A DNA stretch of 64,000 nt from a bacterium (GTDB lineage Bacteria > Zixibacteria > MSB-5A5 > GN15 > FEB-12), in contig JADJGQ010000001.1 of the NCBI GenBank assembly GCA_016708025.1, forward strand, positions 1,422,156 through 1,486,155. Reading direction: 5' to 3'. Shown here piece after piece: positions 47,101-54,988 of this stretch. The position numbers and the translations under genes were made by a program. Every line of letters begins with the position of its first letter. The stretch's first letter is position 1. The notes under the pieces are model-generated. The model was not told where the DNA came from. It saw only the letters and a list, made by a program, of their open reading frames with translations, and searched no databases.

Positions 47101-47466
47101 AGTTGGATTTTCCAGCGGACGCGAGAAGTCCATTACCCCGCGGCCAGTCGTATTGGGATCGTCCGTCGTCTCTTCCTGGAAATTAAACCGAAGCGCCAGC
47201 ACCCGGACCACCGCCTGCTGGTTCTCACCCAAAGCCGCTTTCGGCAACGACCACGGTTTATCCCGCTCGACTTGCAGCGCGGATGGTGTATGCATCGGGC
47301 CACACTCAGGCGTGAGGCACTGATGCGTTACTTTATTTTCGCCGGATGCCGAAACCGGTTTTTTCGTTCCGATCAGGATCTTGTCTGCCGGCACTACCGC
47401 AGTCGCGAACAGCACCATCAAACAGCCGGCCAATCCTATTGACCCAACCCACCTCTGTCTCTTCAC
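44191..47466 (-). CDS. M6-family metalloprotease with FG-GAP-like repeats and type IX sorting domain
   Basis: A protein of about 1091 residues (from GTG 47466; TTG 47469 also possible; AAGGA precedes both). After a signal peptide comes an M6 (immune inhibitor A-like) metalloprotease domain with zinc motif HEFGHQLGLVD at about 295-305. Then follow several FG-GAP/VCBS-like repeats with DMNNDGSPEVIVAS, DMDRDGQPEILAAS, GDADLDGYADMIIGG. The C-terminus is a type A sorting domain: NYPNPVTEGSTTFRYIL, MTIYDLSGREIAS and GVYRCRIVIDF. It is thus a probable cargo of the type IX system encoded with it. It follows porV after 25 bases. Confidence 0.88.
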   Translation of the reverse strand: MKRQRWVGSIGLAGCLMVLFATAVVPADKILIGTKKPVSASGENKVTHQCLTPECGPMHTPSALQVERDKPWSLPKAALGENQQAVVRVLALRFNFQEETTDDPNTTGRGVMDFSRPLENPTDSAAYYNQVGHWIDPPPHNKEYFNAQMMALDRYWNQVSEGHVSLIWHNFPEVSDSAYTLPHPMSYYGRCDSVVIGLEDYFEDCIRLADTLHMLGDTNIDFSLYDAIILFHAGSDRQNDIGFPETCSDLFTGFIRFGDSIPVDGGARYVRTALLMPETSSQDNRATALNAVLAHEFGHQLGLVDIYSTTNFLSQVGDFSLMDNNGFSTGIDFGFETGQVFGAIPIYPDAWSRAYLGYVPVVDYRQGSDIRVVAAEVASNGTKIARVPISENEFYLIENRIQETDGLQTAALVDSATNVIQGPVNLARQFTGEYDFLIPGSGMLIYLVDEAVAGLDWDGDGLNNFDDNDLQINPERKFLTLIEADGLINFGGYYRSGFGKAEDMYRDDRNRSFTPNTNPPSIDNSGNNSRVFITGITRDTIRAPQAHDVTYLDSVMLFDLETENLASGFPVRVGKPVYGISPIVEDMNNDGSPEVIVASGRFLHVMTESGGNYLLDVADTCAACPRYRDSSFASVHPGREHIMPAYFIANSDITTQPVVGTFGADTMKMIAIGYQVSASGGKVVFLTQYDDAGNGLADFTGNTNDVTGVPIAMAFSNQFVVLTDSGRVYGFDNPVSPHSAFNVIDEQYHGLCLMGNRAVVMHGDSLVTRLTVLDTPSVTLELPRYYNWGPVVCDMDRDGQPEILAASPDGWIIYATIDTAGTDPVLRILEEGETGFGFSANPVAGDADLDGYADMIIGGRNAIYAFDRRAQLLTNFPVEINDRYPSDSVISAPIHGDLNHSGVPEMIFPTGIGNIYSFGLGKSYGFPLSAGELGVGSPVIFHSDTTAKLGYVGVDGWFYAWNISTDSTRNYWPMAGHDAQGSFALPVDQLDDPVTSPDKFAEKSFFNYPNPVTEGSTTFRYILGEAANRVEMTIYDLSGREIASMNGPAFQGTNEYGWQCSDVTPGVYRCRIVIDFAGETKTAFTDVAVIR

Positions 47467-47491
47467 CAACGAACATCCTTCCAGTTGCAGT

Positions 47492-50077
47492 CTAGAGCAA
47501 AATGGACAACGAGAAGCGTGTGATATTGGCCAATGCCACCGACTCACCGCTCGGAATATAGGCGACATCAAAACGGAACCGCTCCAGCGCATTGATCCCC
47601 GCGCCAAGCGTCCAGACCTTGACATCACCCTCTTCGTCGTAGACATAGCCGAATCGACCAGAGATCAGATTCAGGAAGGTCGCTTCGACACCACCGTTGA
47701 AGACCGCTTCTTTGAGCAGCTCATCGGTGAAGCTGTCATTCAGTCCAACCATCATTTTGTTGTACTCGGCCGTGACGGTCACTCGCGTGTCGCGGCTGCG
47801 CAGCAGCTTGTAGGCCGCTCCAACCGACAGGTTGCGCGGAAGATCGTCCGCCTGGTTGGCATCGATGTACGTCATCTTCGGACCAAGATTGGTCAGCGCC
47901 ATACCCAGGTTCAGCTTGTCGCTGGCATGATACAGCAATCCGAAGTCGAGTGCAAACCCATACGAGGTCCCCTTCCCCTTTTCCGCCGCCGCTCCCTGCT
48001 CGGCAAGATGCGACCAGAGGAACTTGGCAGAAAGTCCGCCCTTGAGCTTGTTGGTCAGGGATGTTCCGTAGGAACCCTGGAACGCGAAATCAAACGCATC
48101 GAATGTGCCCAGATCTTCTGCGTTCTCACCGGTACGGGTGATCGTTCCGTATGAAATGAAAGAGGTCGACAGGCCAACTGTCCCGCCAATACTCCCCACC
48201 GGGAAGACGCCAGAGAAATACGTGTAGTAAAGGTCGTCCGCAAGTTCAGGCAACCACTTCACATACATCGTGGAGATCTCCGGATGAGCGGAAGCGCCTG
48301 TCACCATACGACGATCGCTCGCCGCCCACAACTGTGAGTTCACCATCGAAACACGTCGCGATGGTTCGTCACCAAGGCCGCGGAAATCGCTCCGCCGCCA
48401 CTCTTCCCGCGAATACTCCAGCAATCCGGCTTCCGTCCCGACATAGACGATCTCGTCATACCAGTCGATCGAAGTAACCGGCGAGGATGCCGCGTTTTTG
48501 TGGATGAGGACCGTGCGTCCCGGAGGAATGATCCCTTCCGGAAGGTCATTGACCACTTTGAGTCCTTCGGTGTACTCTGCAAGTGTGGTGCCGCTGAGGT
48601 CTTTGCGCAGCGCCGCAACCTGTGCGATCGTCATGATCGAATCAGCTGTATACTCGCGATAGCCCGGCATCTGCCAACCATCACGGGTCATCATGATCAC
48701 GCCTTGATCTGTTCCGATCCAGACACTCTGTCCCGGAATGCCACCGAGTACCGAGGAGACCTCTCCGTTCAGGATCCCAAGGTACGGGACATTGATCACC
48801 GTCCCCGGACCGGGGTTATTGAGATTCTCCATGCCCACGTTGGCCGCGCGATACTTCTCTTCGAATCTCCGCAGATCAGTCGGCGAACCATAGATCGTGT
48901 ATTTCGCCGCGATCTTGGCCGAAGTGTCGTCGATCAGAACGGTATAGGGGAATGTGTTCGACCACTTGACACCGTCAAACCGATAGAGGTCTGCATCCAC
49001 GACCGCAAACAGTTCGTTTCCGGTACCGGCAGACATTGCCGATACTCGCCCAATGGGGGCAGCGGATGAGGTATCAAACGGTTCGATCGTCAGCCCATTA
49101 AACTTAGCCATTCCGGCAGTTGTGCCGATCAGCGTTGTAGAACTGAATGTACGCAGACAGGTGATCGAGTCGGAAGGCAATCCGCCCTCGGTCGTGAAGG
49201 TCTGCCAATTTTTGCCGTTGTAGCGAACCATCCCGGCCGTGGTGCCTATGATCAGTAAATTGTCCTGCGAGGTCAGCACGGTAGGCTCGCCCGATAGTTT
49301 CACTGAAAACGGAAACGTCACCTCTTCGGGGATAAACCGGTTCCTGGAGCGCTCTACCGCAAACTGGATCCGCTCGGTCTCCCGCGCGGTTAGCGCAGAA
49401 TCTTTCTTGGCATCGTTAAAGATCGACTGTGCCTCGGCAAATCGATCCCAATTTATACGCACCTGTGACCAGGCCTCAAGAATCGAGTCGAGTGACTGCT
49501 CGAGCCCGGCGCGGTCAGAATAATCGGACGGCGCCATCGCGATCACCGCATCGCGGAATCCCTGGACATCGGACTTCGGTGTCCGATTGTTGGCCGCCGC
49601 GACTTTGTCTATCAAAGCCGGAAGTTCATCCGGATTGGTCACGTTGTAATACCGGGTTGTTAGTTGAGCAACCGTCTGGTCAGTTCTGGTCGCCTGTACT
49701 TCACCGGCCGACCACTTTCCCGCCTTGGAGCGAAGCAACCCCTGCGAGGTGATCGCCCAGATCTCGTAATCCTCAACACTGCTTCCCTTGCCGGAGCGCA
49801 AGGCCGCCAGACTTTTGATCGGGCGATACTGCGCGGGGATATTCGTTTCAATGGAGCTGTTGGAGAGCGGATAAGCTCCCAAACCGGCAGGGTTGTAGTG
49901 CGTAGCGGTCGCATCATCCGCGATAGCCACAAATGCTTCACCCATACCTGCGGCGCGCGCACCGGGTGCAATTCTCAGGAATAACACCGCAGCGTTGGAG
50001 ATATCCGCGTAACTCGTGGAAACCATTCCGGTCACCAGAAGAAGGATAGCCAACAGGCAGGTCACTTTGATCTTCAT
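47492..50077 (-). CDS. porV: PorV-like outer-membrane protein with a large propeller-type insertion
   Basis: An 861-residue protein. The N-terminus (signal peptide then ISNAAVLFLRIAPGARAAGM to YNPAGLGAY) is the PorV/PorQ-family beginning, and residues 604-861 are a matching barrel (FSGVFPVGSIGGTVGLSTSF, GFALDFGLLYHASDKLNLGM, LSVGAAYKLL). Between them, residues 75-603, lies a region with two-component-regulator-propeller-like blades (GTTAGMVRYNGKNWQTFTTE, LIGTTAGMAKFNGLTIEPFD, YVGTEAGLLEYSREEWRRSD). Ordinary PorV is about 390 residues. In type IX systems PorV shuttles cargo from SprA to PorU; here it sits between porU and a cargo protease. Confidence 0.85.
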   Translation of the reverse strand: MKIKVTCLLAILLLVTGMVSTSYADISNAAVLFLRIAPGARAAGMGEAFVAIADDATATHYNPAGLGAYPLSNSSIETNIPAQYRPIKSLAALRSGKGSSVEDYEIWAITSQGLLRSKAGKWSAGEVQATRTDQTVAQLTTRYYNVTNPDELPALIDKVAAANNRTPKSDVQGFRDAVIAMAPSDYSDRAGLEQSLDSILEAWSQVRINWDRFAEAQSIFNDAKKDSALTARETERIQFAVERSRNRFIPEEVTFPFSVKLSGEPTVLTSQDNLLIIGTTAGMVRYNGKNWQTFTTEGGLPSDSITCLRTFSSTTLIGTTAGMAKFNGLTIEPFDTSSAAPIGRVSAMSAGTGNELFAVVDADLYRFDGVKWSNTFPYTVLIDDTSAKIAAKYTIYGSPTDLRRFEEKYRAANVGMENLNNPGPGTVINVPYLGILNGEVSSVLGGIPGQSVWIGTDQGVIMMTRDGWQMPGYREYTADSIMTIAQVAALRKDLSGTTLAEYTEGLKVVNDLPEGIIPPGRTVLIHKNAASSPVTSIDWYDEIVYVGTEAGLLEYSREEWRRSDFRGLGDEPSRRVSMVNSQLWAASDRRMVTGASAHPEISTMYVKWLPELADDLYYTYFSGVFPVGSIGGTVGLSTSFISYGTITRTGENAEDLGTFDAFDFAFQGSYGTSLTNKLKGGLSAKFLWSHLAEQGAAAEKGKGTSYGFALDFGLLYHASDKLNLGMALTNLGPKMTYIDANQADDLPRNLSVGAAYKLLRSRDTRVTVTAEYNKMMVGLNDSFTDELLKEAVFNGGVEATFLNLISGRFGYVYDEEGDVKVWTLGAGINALERFRFDVAYIPSGESVALANITRFSLSILL

Positions 50078-50097
50078 TAGTTCAGACTCCAGTACTA

Positions 50098-53000
50098 TTA
50101 GTTAATAACCACTATCTTGCCAAATGATTCGACTGTCTCGCCTCCCCCGGAAGGGACGGCACTGACCTTGTATACATACACTCCGGTGGCGACCCGATCC
50201 CCTTCGACATCCCGGCCATCCCACATCACGCGGAAATGGTCGTTCGGATAGATCGAGGCGATAAGATTCTGCCCGGAAAAACTTCTGATCTTGCGACCGG
50301 CCACGGTGAATATCTCCACCGACATCCGATCAACATCATCCGTCAATTCAAAATAAAAGGTCGTCTGCTCCTGCATGGGATTCGGATAGTTCAACAGGTC
50401 CTGAATCGCCAGACGTCCCGGACTCGAGACGGTCGCGGTAAACTCCGTTGTTGACGAATTATTGGCGTTATCCCAGGCCTTTATCTTGAATGTGTGCTCC
50501 CCCTGGCTGAGCGAGCCTAGTGGATAGGCCAACCGGCCGCTCCGATAGGACCCCTGGTCATAGGAGAAGTCATCTGATAATTGTATCGGCTGATCGGCCC
50601 GATTATCAAGTATCAGGGATATCCCATGTCCAAGTCCCCCAGCGACATTGATACCGGAACTATCCTCTATTTCCACCAGCAGAGTATCCTGCAACCAGAC
50701 GTAATCCCCGTCCCGGAAATCGGGCCGCCCGCTGATACTGTACCCTATGCTTGGGCCCGTAGAATCAGTGGTGACCGCAACCTGAGTCGACACCGGAATT
50801 GAGTCGACCAGACCGACTGCATCTATGCTGTCCAGAATAGCATAGGCGAGCACCTTCGCCCCCTGGCCACCAAAACTGATATCGAGAGGCGAGATAAAGT
50901 CTGCTTCAAACTGACCATTCGTGATTGCAACCGAGCCACGGAACAATGTCGGCCCGGCTAACTTGTAATTGACTTCCTGCGTCACCTGTCCGGCGCTGTT
51001 CACCAGACGGTACGTTCGGTCGCGGTCTGAATCAAAGACCGTCAGGATCAACTCACCATCAGACAAGACCGGCTGACCCGATCGGTCCAGGACACGTCCG
51101 GCAACCCGGCTCCCGCCAAGCGCCATCAGACTATCCGGGTCCTGGGTAAATTCGATCCGCAAACGCGGCATCCCAAGTTTCAGGAACGGATCTCCGAAAT
51201 AGACATATGCCCGGTCGTTGTCCTCGGGAGATGGTATTGTGTCATTTCCATACTGCCTGAGCATTTTCGCCGCGAAAAGCGCCTGACAGATAGTCAACGA
51301 ATCGTCGTACATTAACAGGTCGAAGACCTCTCGATTAAATGCGGCATTGTCCGACGAAAAGACGAGACGCGTGGCGGAGATAACGCCGACTGCACCGCCC
51401 GACGGCATCGTCAGGAAATCTTCTCCCATCGCCTGACGACCTGGATCATCGAAGAAACCAATGGCGCACGATGCCGTGAAGATCAGCGGGAGACGATCGA
51501 TATCGCGAAGCTTCGGCAGATCACCGGTTCGGGTGAAAACATGCTCATGCGCCCAGACATCCGGATTTCCATGCCCGACATAATTCACCACCAGCGAACC
51601 CTTGTTGATCGCCTCGACAATAGCTGTATTGACCGCCGGCTTCTCACCATTCACGAATGGATAATCCCATAAATAGATCTTGTTCCGCATGAAATGGGCC
51701 GGAAGGTGAGCGCGCTGTAATTGTTCGGTTTGCGTTGCGTGAAATGTCTCGGTATTGAACTGACCATATTCATCATCCGCCACCAGCGTGACATTGGTCC
51801 GCCACGGTCCGAGATCGGTGCTGGATTCGTAACTCTTGATCTTGTTGACGATATTAGCAATTTCCGTACGGCTTCGGACCGGCCAGCGGGCCGACATCAT
51901 ATCAAATCCGCGGTCTCCCAGGAGATAACTCCGGTCGCCGTCCAGTATTCCGTAGGTACCGAAGTAAACATAGTTGTCGTCGCCGTATGAGGTCCCCAGA
52001 GAGTTCCCTTCCAGTGCGTTGATGTATGTCGGGATATAATTCGCCTGGTTGGTACGCAGACGATTGAGCCAATCGTAATTGGCATCACCGACCAGTAACA
52101 CTGCCGATGGAGCCGGGTCAGGGTAGTTTTCATACGCGAATTTCAGATAGTCGCGTATCGCCGTCGGATCGGGCATCCCCCATGAGAAATTGTCATATAG
52201 CGACTCAAGCGTCACAACCTTGATCGCGATCCCATCCGCTTCCCGGTAGGCCACATATTCATCCATGGCCGTTACCAGGCTTTGCGGGGTGACAATGATC
52301 AGATCGGTTTGTGCCGAATTCCCGCGCATCGCGACTGGAGTGACGCTCTGGATAGAGACCGGCGCCAGGGCTACCGTTGTGGTGACACCGTAGAACCGAT
52401 TAGTACCCGCAGATTCGAGCATCGTTTCAAACGACAACAGCCCGCCTCCGCGCTGGTAACCGGTCAGAAAGACCGGCTTCTGCGGATCGGCCAGATCAAG
52501 CAACCAGGGTGCGACCGTGAAATTATCCTGCACCTGCACCAGCCCGCGCCCATTTGACAACTTGAGATCCAGGTCGATCTGGTTGTTCGCCGGAAGCAGA
52601 CGGCTCATATACGAGATCTCGACATAATCGAAATATGGTGGTACGTCACTGGCGACAGGCGTCAAGCTGACATCGATATCATTCAATCCGTCCACCAGCG
52701 AGCGAGTCCCAAACCGGCAGAAACTTGCCGTCCTGATCGGATTCAGTCCGATCACTCCGTTAACCGACACACTCATGTACGACCCGGTCCCGGAAACGCC
52801 GGTTTTCCCCTGCAGATAGAGCATCGCCGAATCATTGGCGATCACGCCGGGCGTCGGCACAAACAAGCTCAATGTCCGCTGATCGGTCCAGTACCAGTTG
52901 TAATAATCGCTCACGTGATTGCTGGCATCTTCGGAGAGGAGATTGTCCTGCTCAACATGCACGCGACGGCGCACTGTTGTGATCGTGGTATCTTCTGTGC

Positions 53001-54045
53001 CGGATGGCGCTACTGAAGCGACAGCCATACGCACCGGCGAACCACTGAATCCACCGGAAGCAACCGTCAGCCAGTAGATATTCTGGTTGGTGTAGATATT
53101 GTTGAGCCACTGGGTCGGCTGGTTGTCGAAATAGAGAAAGCGATTGGGCGCTTCCCCGAAGAAGTAGATCGCGTCACCCGCTCCGATAATTCCATCGCCA
53201 CCATCTTCGATTCGAATCGCCAGCTCGTTAAATTCGGGGCGCGGATTTTCATTCCGCATATCCACCGGCTGGCCGCCGCCGTTGAAAACTCGTATCGAGT
53301 CGGACCGAAGATTCGTCAGCGAGATCCCCGCCGCCTGCAATTGTGCGCCGGTCACCCGATAAAGTCCAGTCTGCGTCACCGCCAGTTTGAGCCAGATCGA
53401 TGACAGCACGAACGGATTCTCTTCCGCCGCGATCTTTCCAGCGGCTCTATCTGACTCCACGCGCCATTTTTGCGCTTGATCGAAATTGATGACCGAACGT
53501 GAGAAAACTCTATCAAAGATGGGATCAGCAACAGATCCGGTTCCGGACTTATCCCCGCCATCAAACGCCACCCGGATATTCACCTTGCGATAGTAGGCAT
53601 CTCCCACTACCGGCGAGATCTTCAGAGCAACCAATTGCCGTCCGCGGACTACTCGCGGTTTGTCCAGACTGACCAGCGGAACATTGGCTGACAGATCGCT
53701 TACTAACTCAGCGGCCCCCTTCAAATCCTCTCCACTTGCAGAAACGAGGCGGGGGGTCGAACCGACCGGCATACACAACTGGACTGTCGCGACAAATGCG
53801 ACGGTCGAATCAGGATATGCAACTTTGGTCAGGGAACTGAGATCGGTGATCTCATAGCTGAAACTGACTTCATCAGGGGAAGCGCTGAGCAGTTTACCGG
53901 AGGAAGGAGAACCAAATGCGGCAGGCGCAACAAAACAGAGGCAGACAATAAAAAACGACTGCCACAAAAAGAGATACCCGCCCGACCGCAACCCGGTCAG
54001 GGAGCTTCCTAAGATTTTAGCACTGGCTAACTGCCGATTCAACAA
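50098..54045 (-). CDS. porU: PorU-like C25-family cysteine peptidase (type IX sortase)
   Basis: A 1315-residue secreted protein of the gingipain/PorU family. The catalytic dyad is visible as His825 in NYVGHGNPDVWAHEH and Cys860 in FTASCAIGFFDDPG. N-terminal beta domains are PorU-like (FNELAIRIEDGGDGIIGAGD and YFFGEAPNRFLYFD). The C-terminus holds an Ig-like region and a sorting-domain-like end (LLNYPNPMQEQTTFYFEL, VMWDGRDVEGDRVATGVYVY). In type IX systems PorU cleaves the C-terminal sorting domain and attaches cargo to lipopolysaccharide. The start is TTG 54045 by frame and signal peptide; the ribosome site is weak. It is first in its operon, with a promoter at 54143-54171. Confidence 0.88.
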   Translation of the reverse strand: MLNRQLASAKILGSSLTGLRSGGYLFLWQSFFIVCLCFVAPAAFGSPSSGKLLSASPDEVSFSYEITDLSSLTKVAYPDSTVAFVATVQLCMPVGSTPRLVSASGEDLKGAAELVSDLSANVPLVSLDKPRVVRGRQLVALKISPVVGDAYYRKVNIRVAFDGGDKSGTGSVADPIFDRVFSRSVINFDQAQKWRVESDRAAGKIAAEENPFVLSSIWLKLAVTQTGLYRVTGAQLQAAGISLTNLRSDSIRVFNGGGQPVDMRNENPRPEFNELAIRIEDGGDGIIGAGDAIYFFGEAPNRFLYFDNQPTQWLNNIYTNQNIYWLTVASGGFSGSPVRMAVASVAPSGTEDTTITTVRRRVHVEQDNLLSEDASNHVSDYYNWYWTDQRTLSLFVPTPGVIANDSAMLYLQGKTGVSGTGSYMSVSVNGVIGLNPIRTASFCRFGTRSLVDGLNDIDVSLTPVASDVPPYFDYVEISYMSRLLPANNQIDLDLKLSNGRGLVQVQDNFTVAPWLLDLADPQKPVFLTGYQRGGGLLSFETMLESAGTNRFYGVTTTVALAPVSIQSVTPVAMRGNSAQTDLIIVTPQSLVTAMDEYVAYREADGIAIKVVTLESLYDNFSWGMPDPTAIRDYLKFAYENYPDPAPSAVLLVGDANYDWLNRLRTNQANYIPTYINALEGNSLGTSYGDDNYVYFGTYGILDGDRSYLLGDRGFDMMSARWPVRSRTEIANIVNKIKSYESSTDLGPWRTNVTLVADDEYGQFNTETFHATQTEQLQRAHLPAHFMRNKIYLWDYPFVNGEKPAVNTAIVEAINKGSLVVNYVGHGNPDVWAHEHVFTRTGDLPKLRDIDRLPLIFTASCAIGFFDDPGRQAMGEDFLTMPSGGAVGVISATRLVFSSDNAAFNREVFDLLMYDDSLTICQALFAAKMLRQYGNDTIPSPEDNDRAYVYFGDPFLKLGMPRLRIEFTQDPDSLMALGGSRVAGRVLDRSGQPVLSDGELILTVFDSDRDRTYRLVNSAGQVTQEVNYKLAGPTLFRGSVAITNGQFEADFISPLDISFGGQGAKVLAYAILDSIDAVGLVDSIPVSTQVAVTTDSTGPSIGYSISGRPDFRDGDYVWLQDTLLVEIEDSSGINVAGGLGHGISLILDNRADQPIQLSDDFSYDQGSYRSGRLAYPLGSLSQGEHTFKIKAWDNANNSSTTEFTATVSSPGRLAIQDLLNYPNPMQEQTTFYFELTDDVDRMSVEIFTVAGRKIRSFSGQNLIASIYPNDHFRVMWDGRDVEGDRVATGVYVYKVSAVPSGGGETVESFGKIVVIN

Positions 54046-54142
54046 TTGCTATCCTGGCTGAAACGGTTTGTTCTGTTCGTTAGCTACGTGCTATAATCTT
54101 TCTCCTCTGTTTGTACAGACGTTAAGCGACATAAATCGCCGA

Positions 54143-54171
54143 AAACTAATAACTTCCGTCGAAAAAGTCAA
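54143..54171 (-). promoter_or_regulatory. Likely promoter of the porU-porV-SprA-like operon
   Basis: Minus strand: TTGACT (plus 54166-54171), a 17-base spacer and TAGTTT (plus 54143-54148). Predicted 5' UTR of about 90 bases before porU. The region 54046-54385 between porU and the lipoprotein gene holds this promoter and no gene that I can support. The -10 TAGTTT is the same as at the Bat operon. Confidence 0.6.
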
Positions 54172-54385
54172 TATCTCCCCCTCACTCCCTGGGCTTGTTG
54201 TCGCAAATTCCCGGCCAACAATCGGCTCCATCCCCGAACTTTCGATGAATGGTTCTGATTTGCAACGACTTAGAAAACAGGAGGACTCCAACCCGCTTTC
54301 ATCTGTAGGACCCGGTCGCTCCCCATTTATTCAACTAAACTGAACTTCAATTCACAAATCGGCCGTCTTTTCCAGCCCCTTACCC

Positions 54386-54988
54386 CTAATAGCGCCTGAG
54401 GTCGTCCTGAAGTTCCCTACTTTGTTTCTCGGTCTCGGACTGTGCGTCATAAACCGCATCCCGATACTGCGACGCACTGCCTGACGGATAAAAGACAACA
54501 CTATAGTTCTTGAAGAACTGGCCACGGAACTTCTCCAACAATTCCATGCTCGACTGGTCAAAAACGCGATCGATCTTCATCTCTTCCATAGCCAGATCAA
54601 CCACATCTTCGTAGGCGGCGAAGATCGAGCGCTGAGATTCGTTCGACCGTTCAACCATCGATCGCATATCCGCGGCCGGTGTCTCTACTCCCCGCGCCTG
54701 ATTTCCCGCATCCCAGTCATCGGCCACCCGTTCGCCATAGCGAAAATAATTCGCCGATACCGAATCCACCAAAGTCTTGAGAATCTCTGCCTTTTGCACC
54801 GGGTCCGCTGCGCGAATCCGCTCGCTGTACTCGGATCGAATCTCCCGCGCTCGCGTATCGGAGACTTCCGCCAACCGCTGCTTATCTTCGGGGCCGGTCT
54901 GAATGGTCACGCCGCAACCGTTCACCCACAATCCCAGCAGGATGACCACGAACGTCGCGGTCACCCCTCTTTGATATGCCAACTTCAT
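54386..54988 (-). CDS. Hypothetical lipoprotein
   Basis: A 200-residue protein that I do not recognise. It has a signal peptide with lipobox LWVNGC, then a mainly alpha-helical, charged mature part (DTRAREIRSEYSERIRAADP; YEDVVDLAMEEMKIDRVFDQ). It overlaps the tryptophanase gene by four bases (54985-54988), so it is probably translated with it. The mature sequence gives no catalytic clue. Confidence 0.75.
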   Translation of the reverse strand: MKLAYQRGVTATFVVILLGLWVNGCGVTIQTGPEDKQRLAEVSDTRAREIRSEYSERIRAADPVQKAEILKTLVDSVSANYFRYGERVADDWDAGNQARGVETPAADMRSMVERSNESQRSIFAAYEDVVDLAMEEMKIDRVFDQSSMELLEKFRGQFFKNYSVVFYPSGSASQYRDAVYDAQSETEKQSRELQDDLRRY

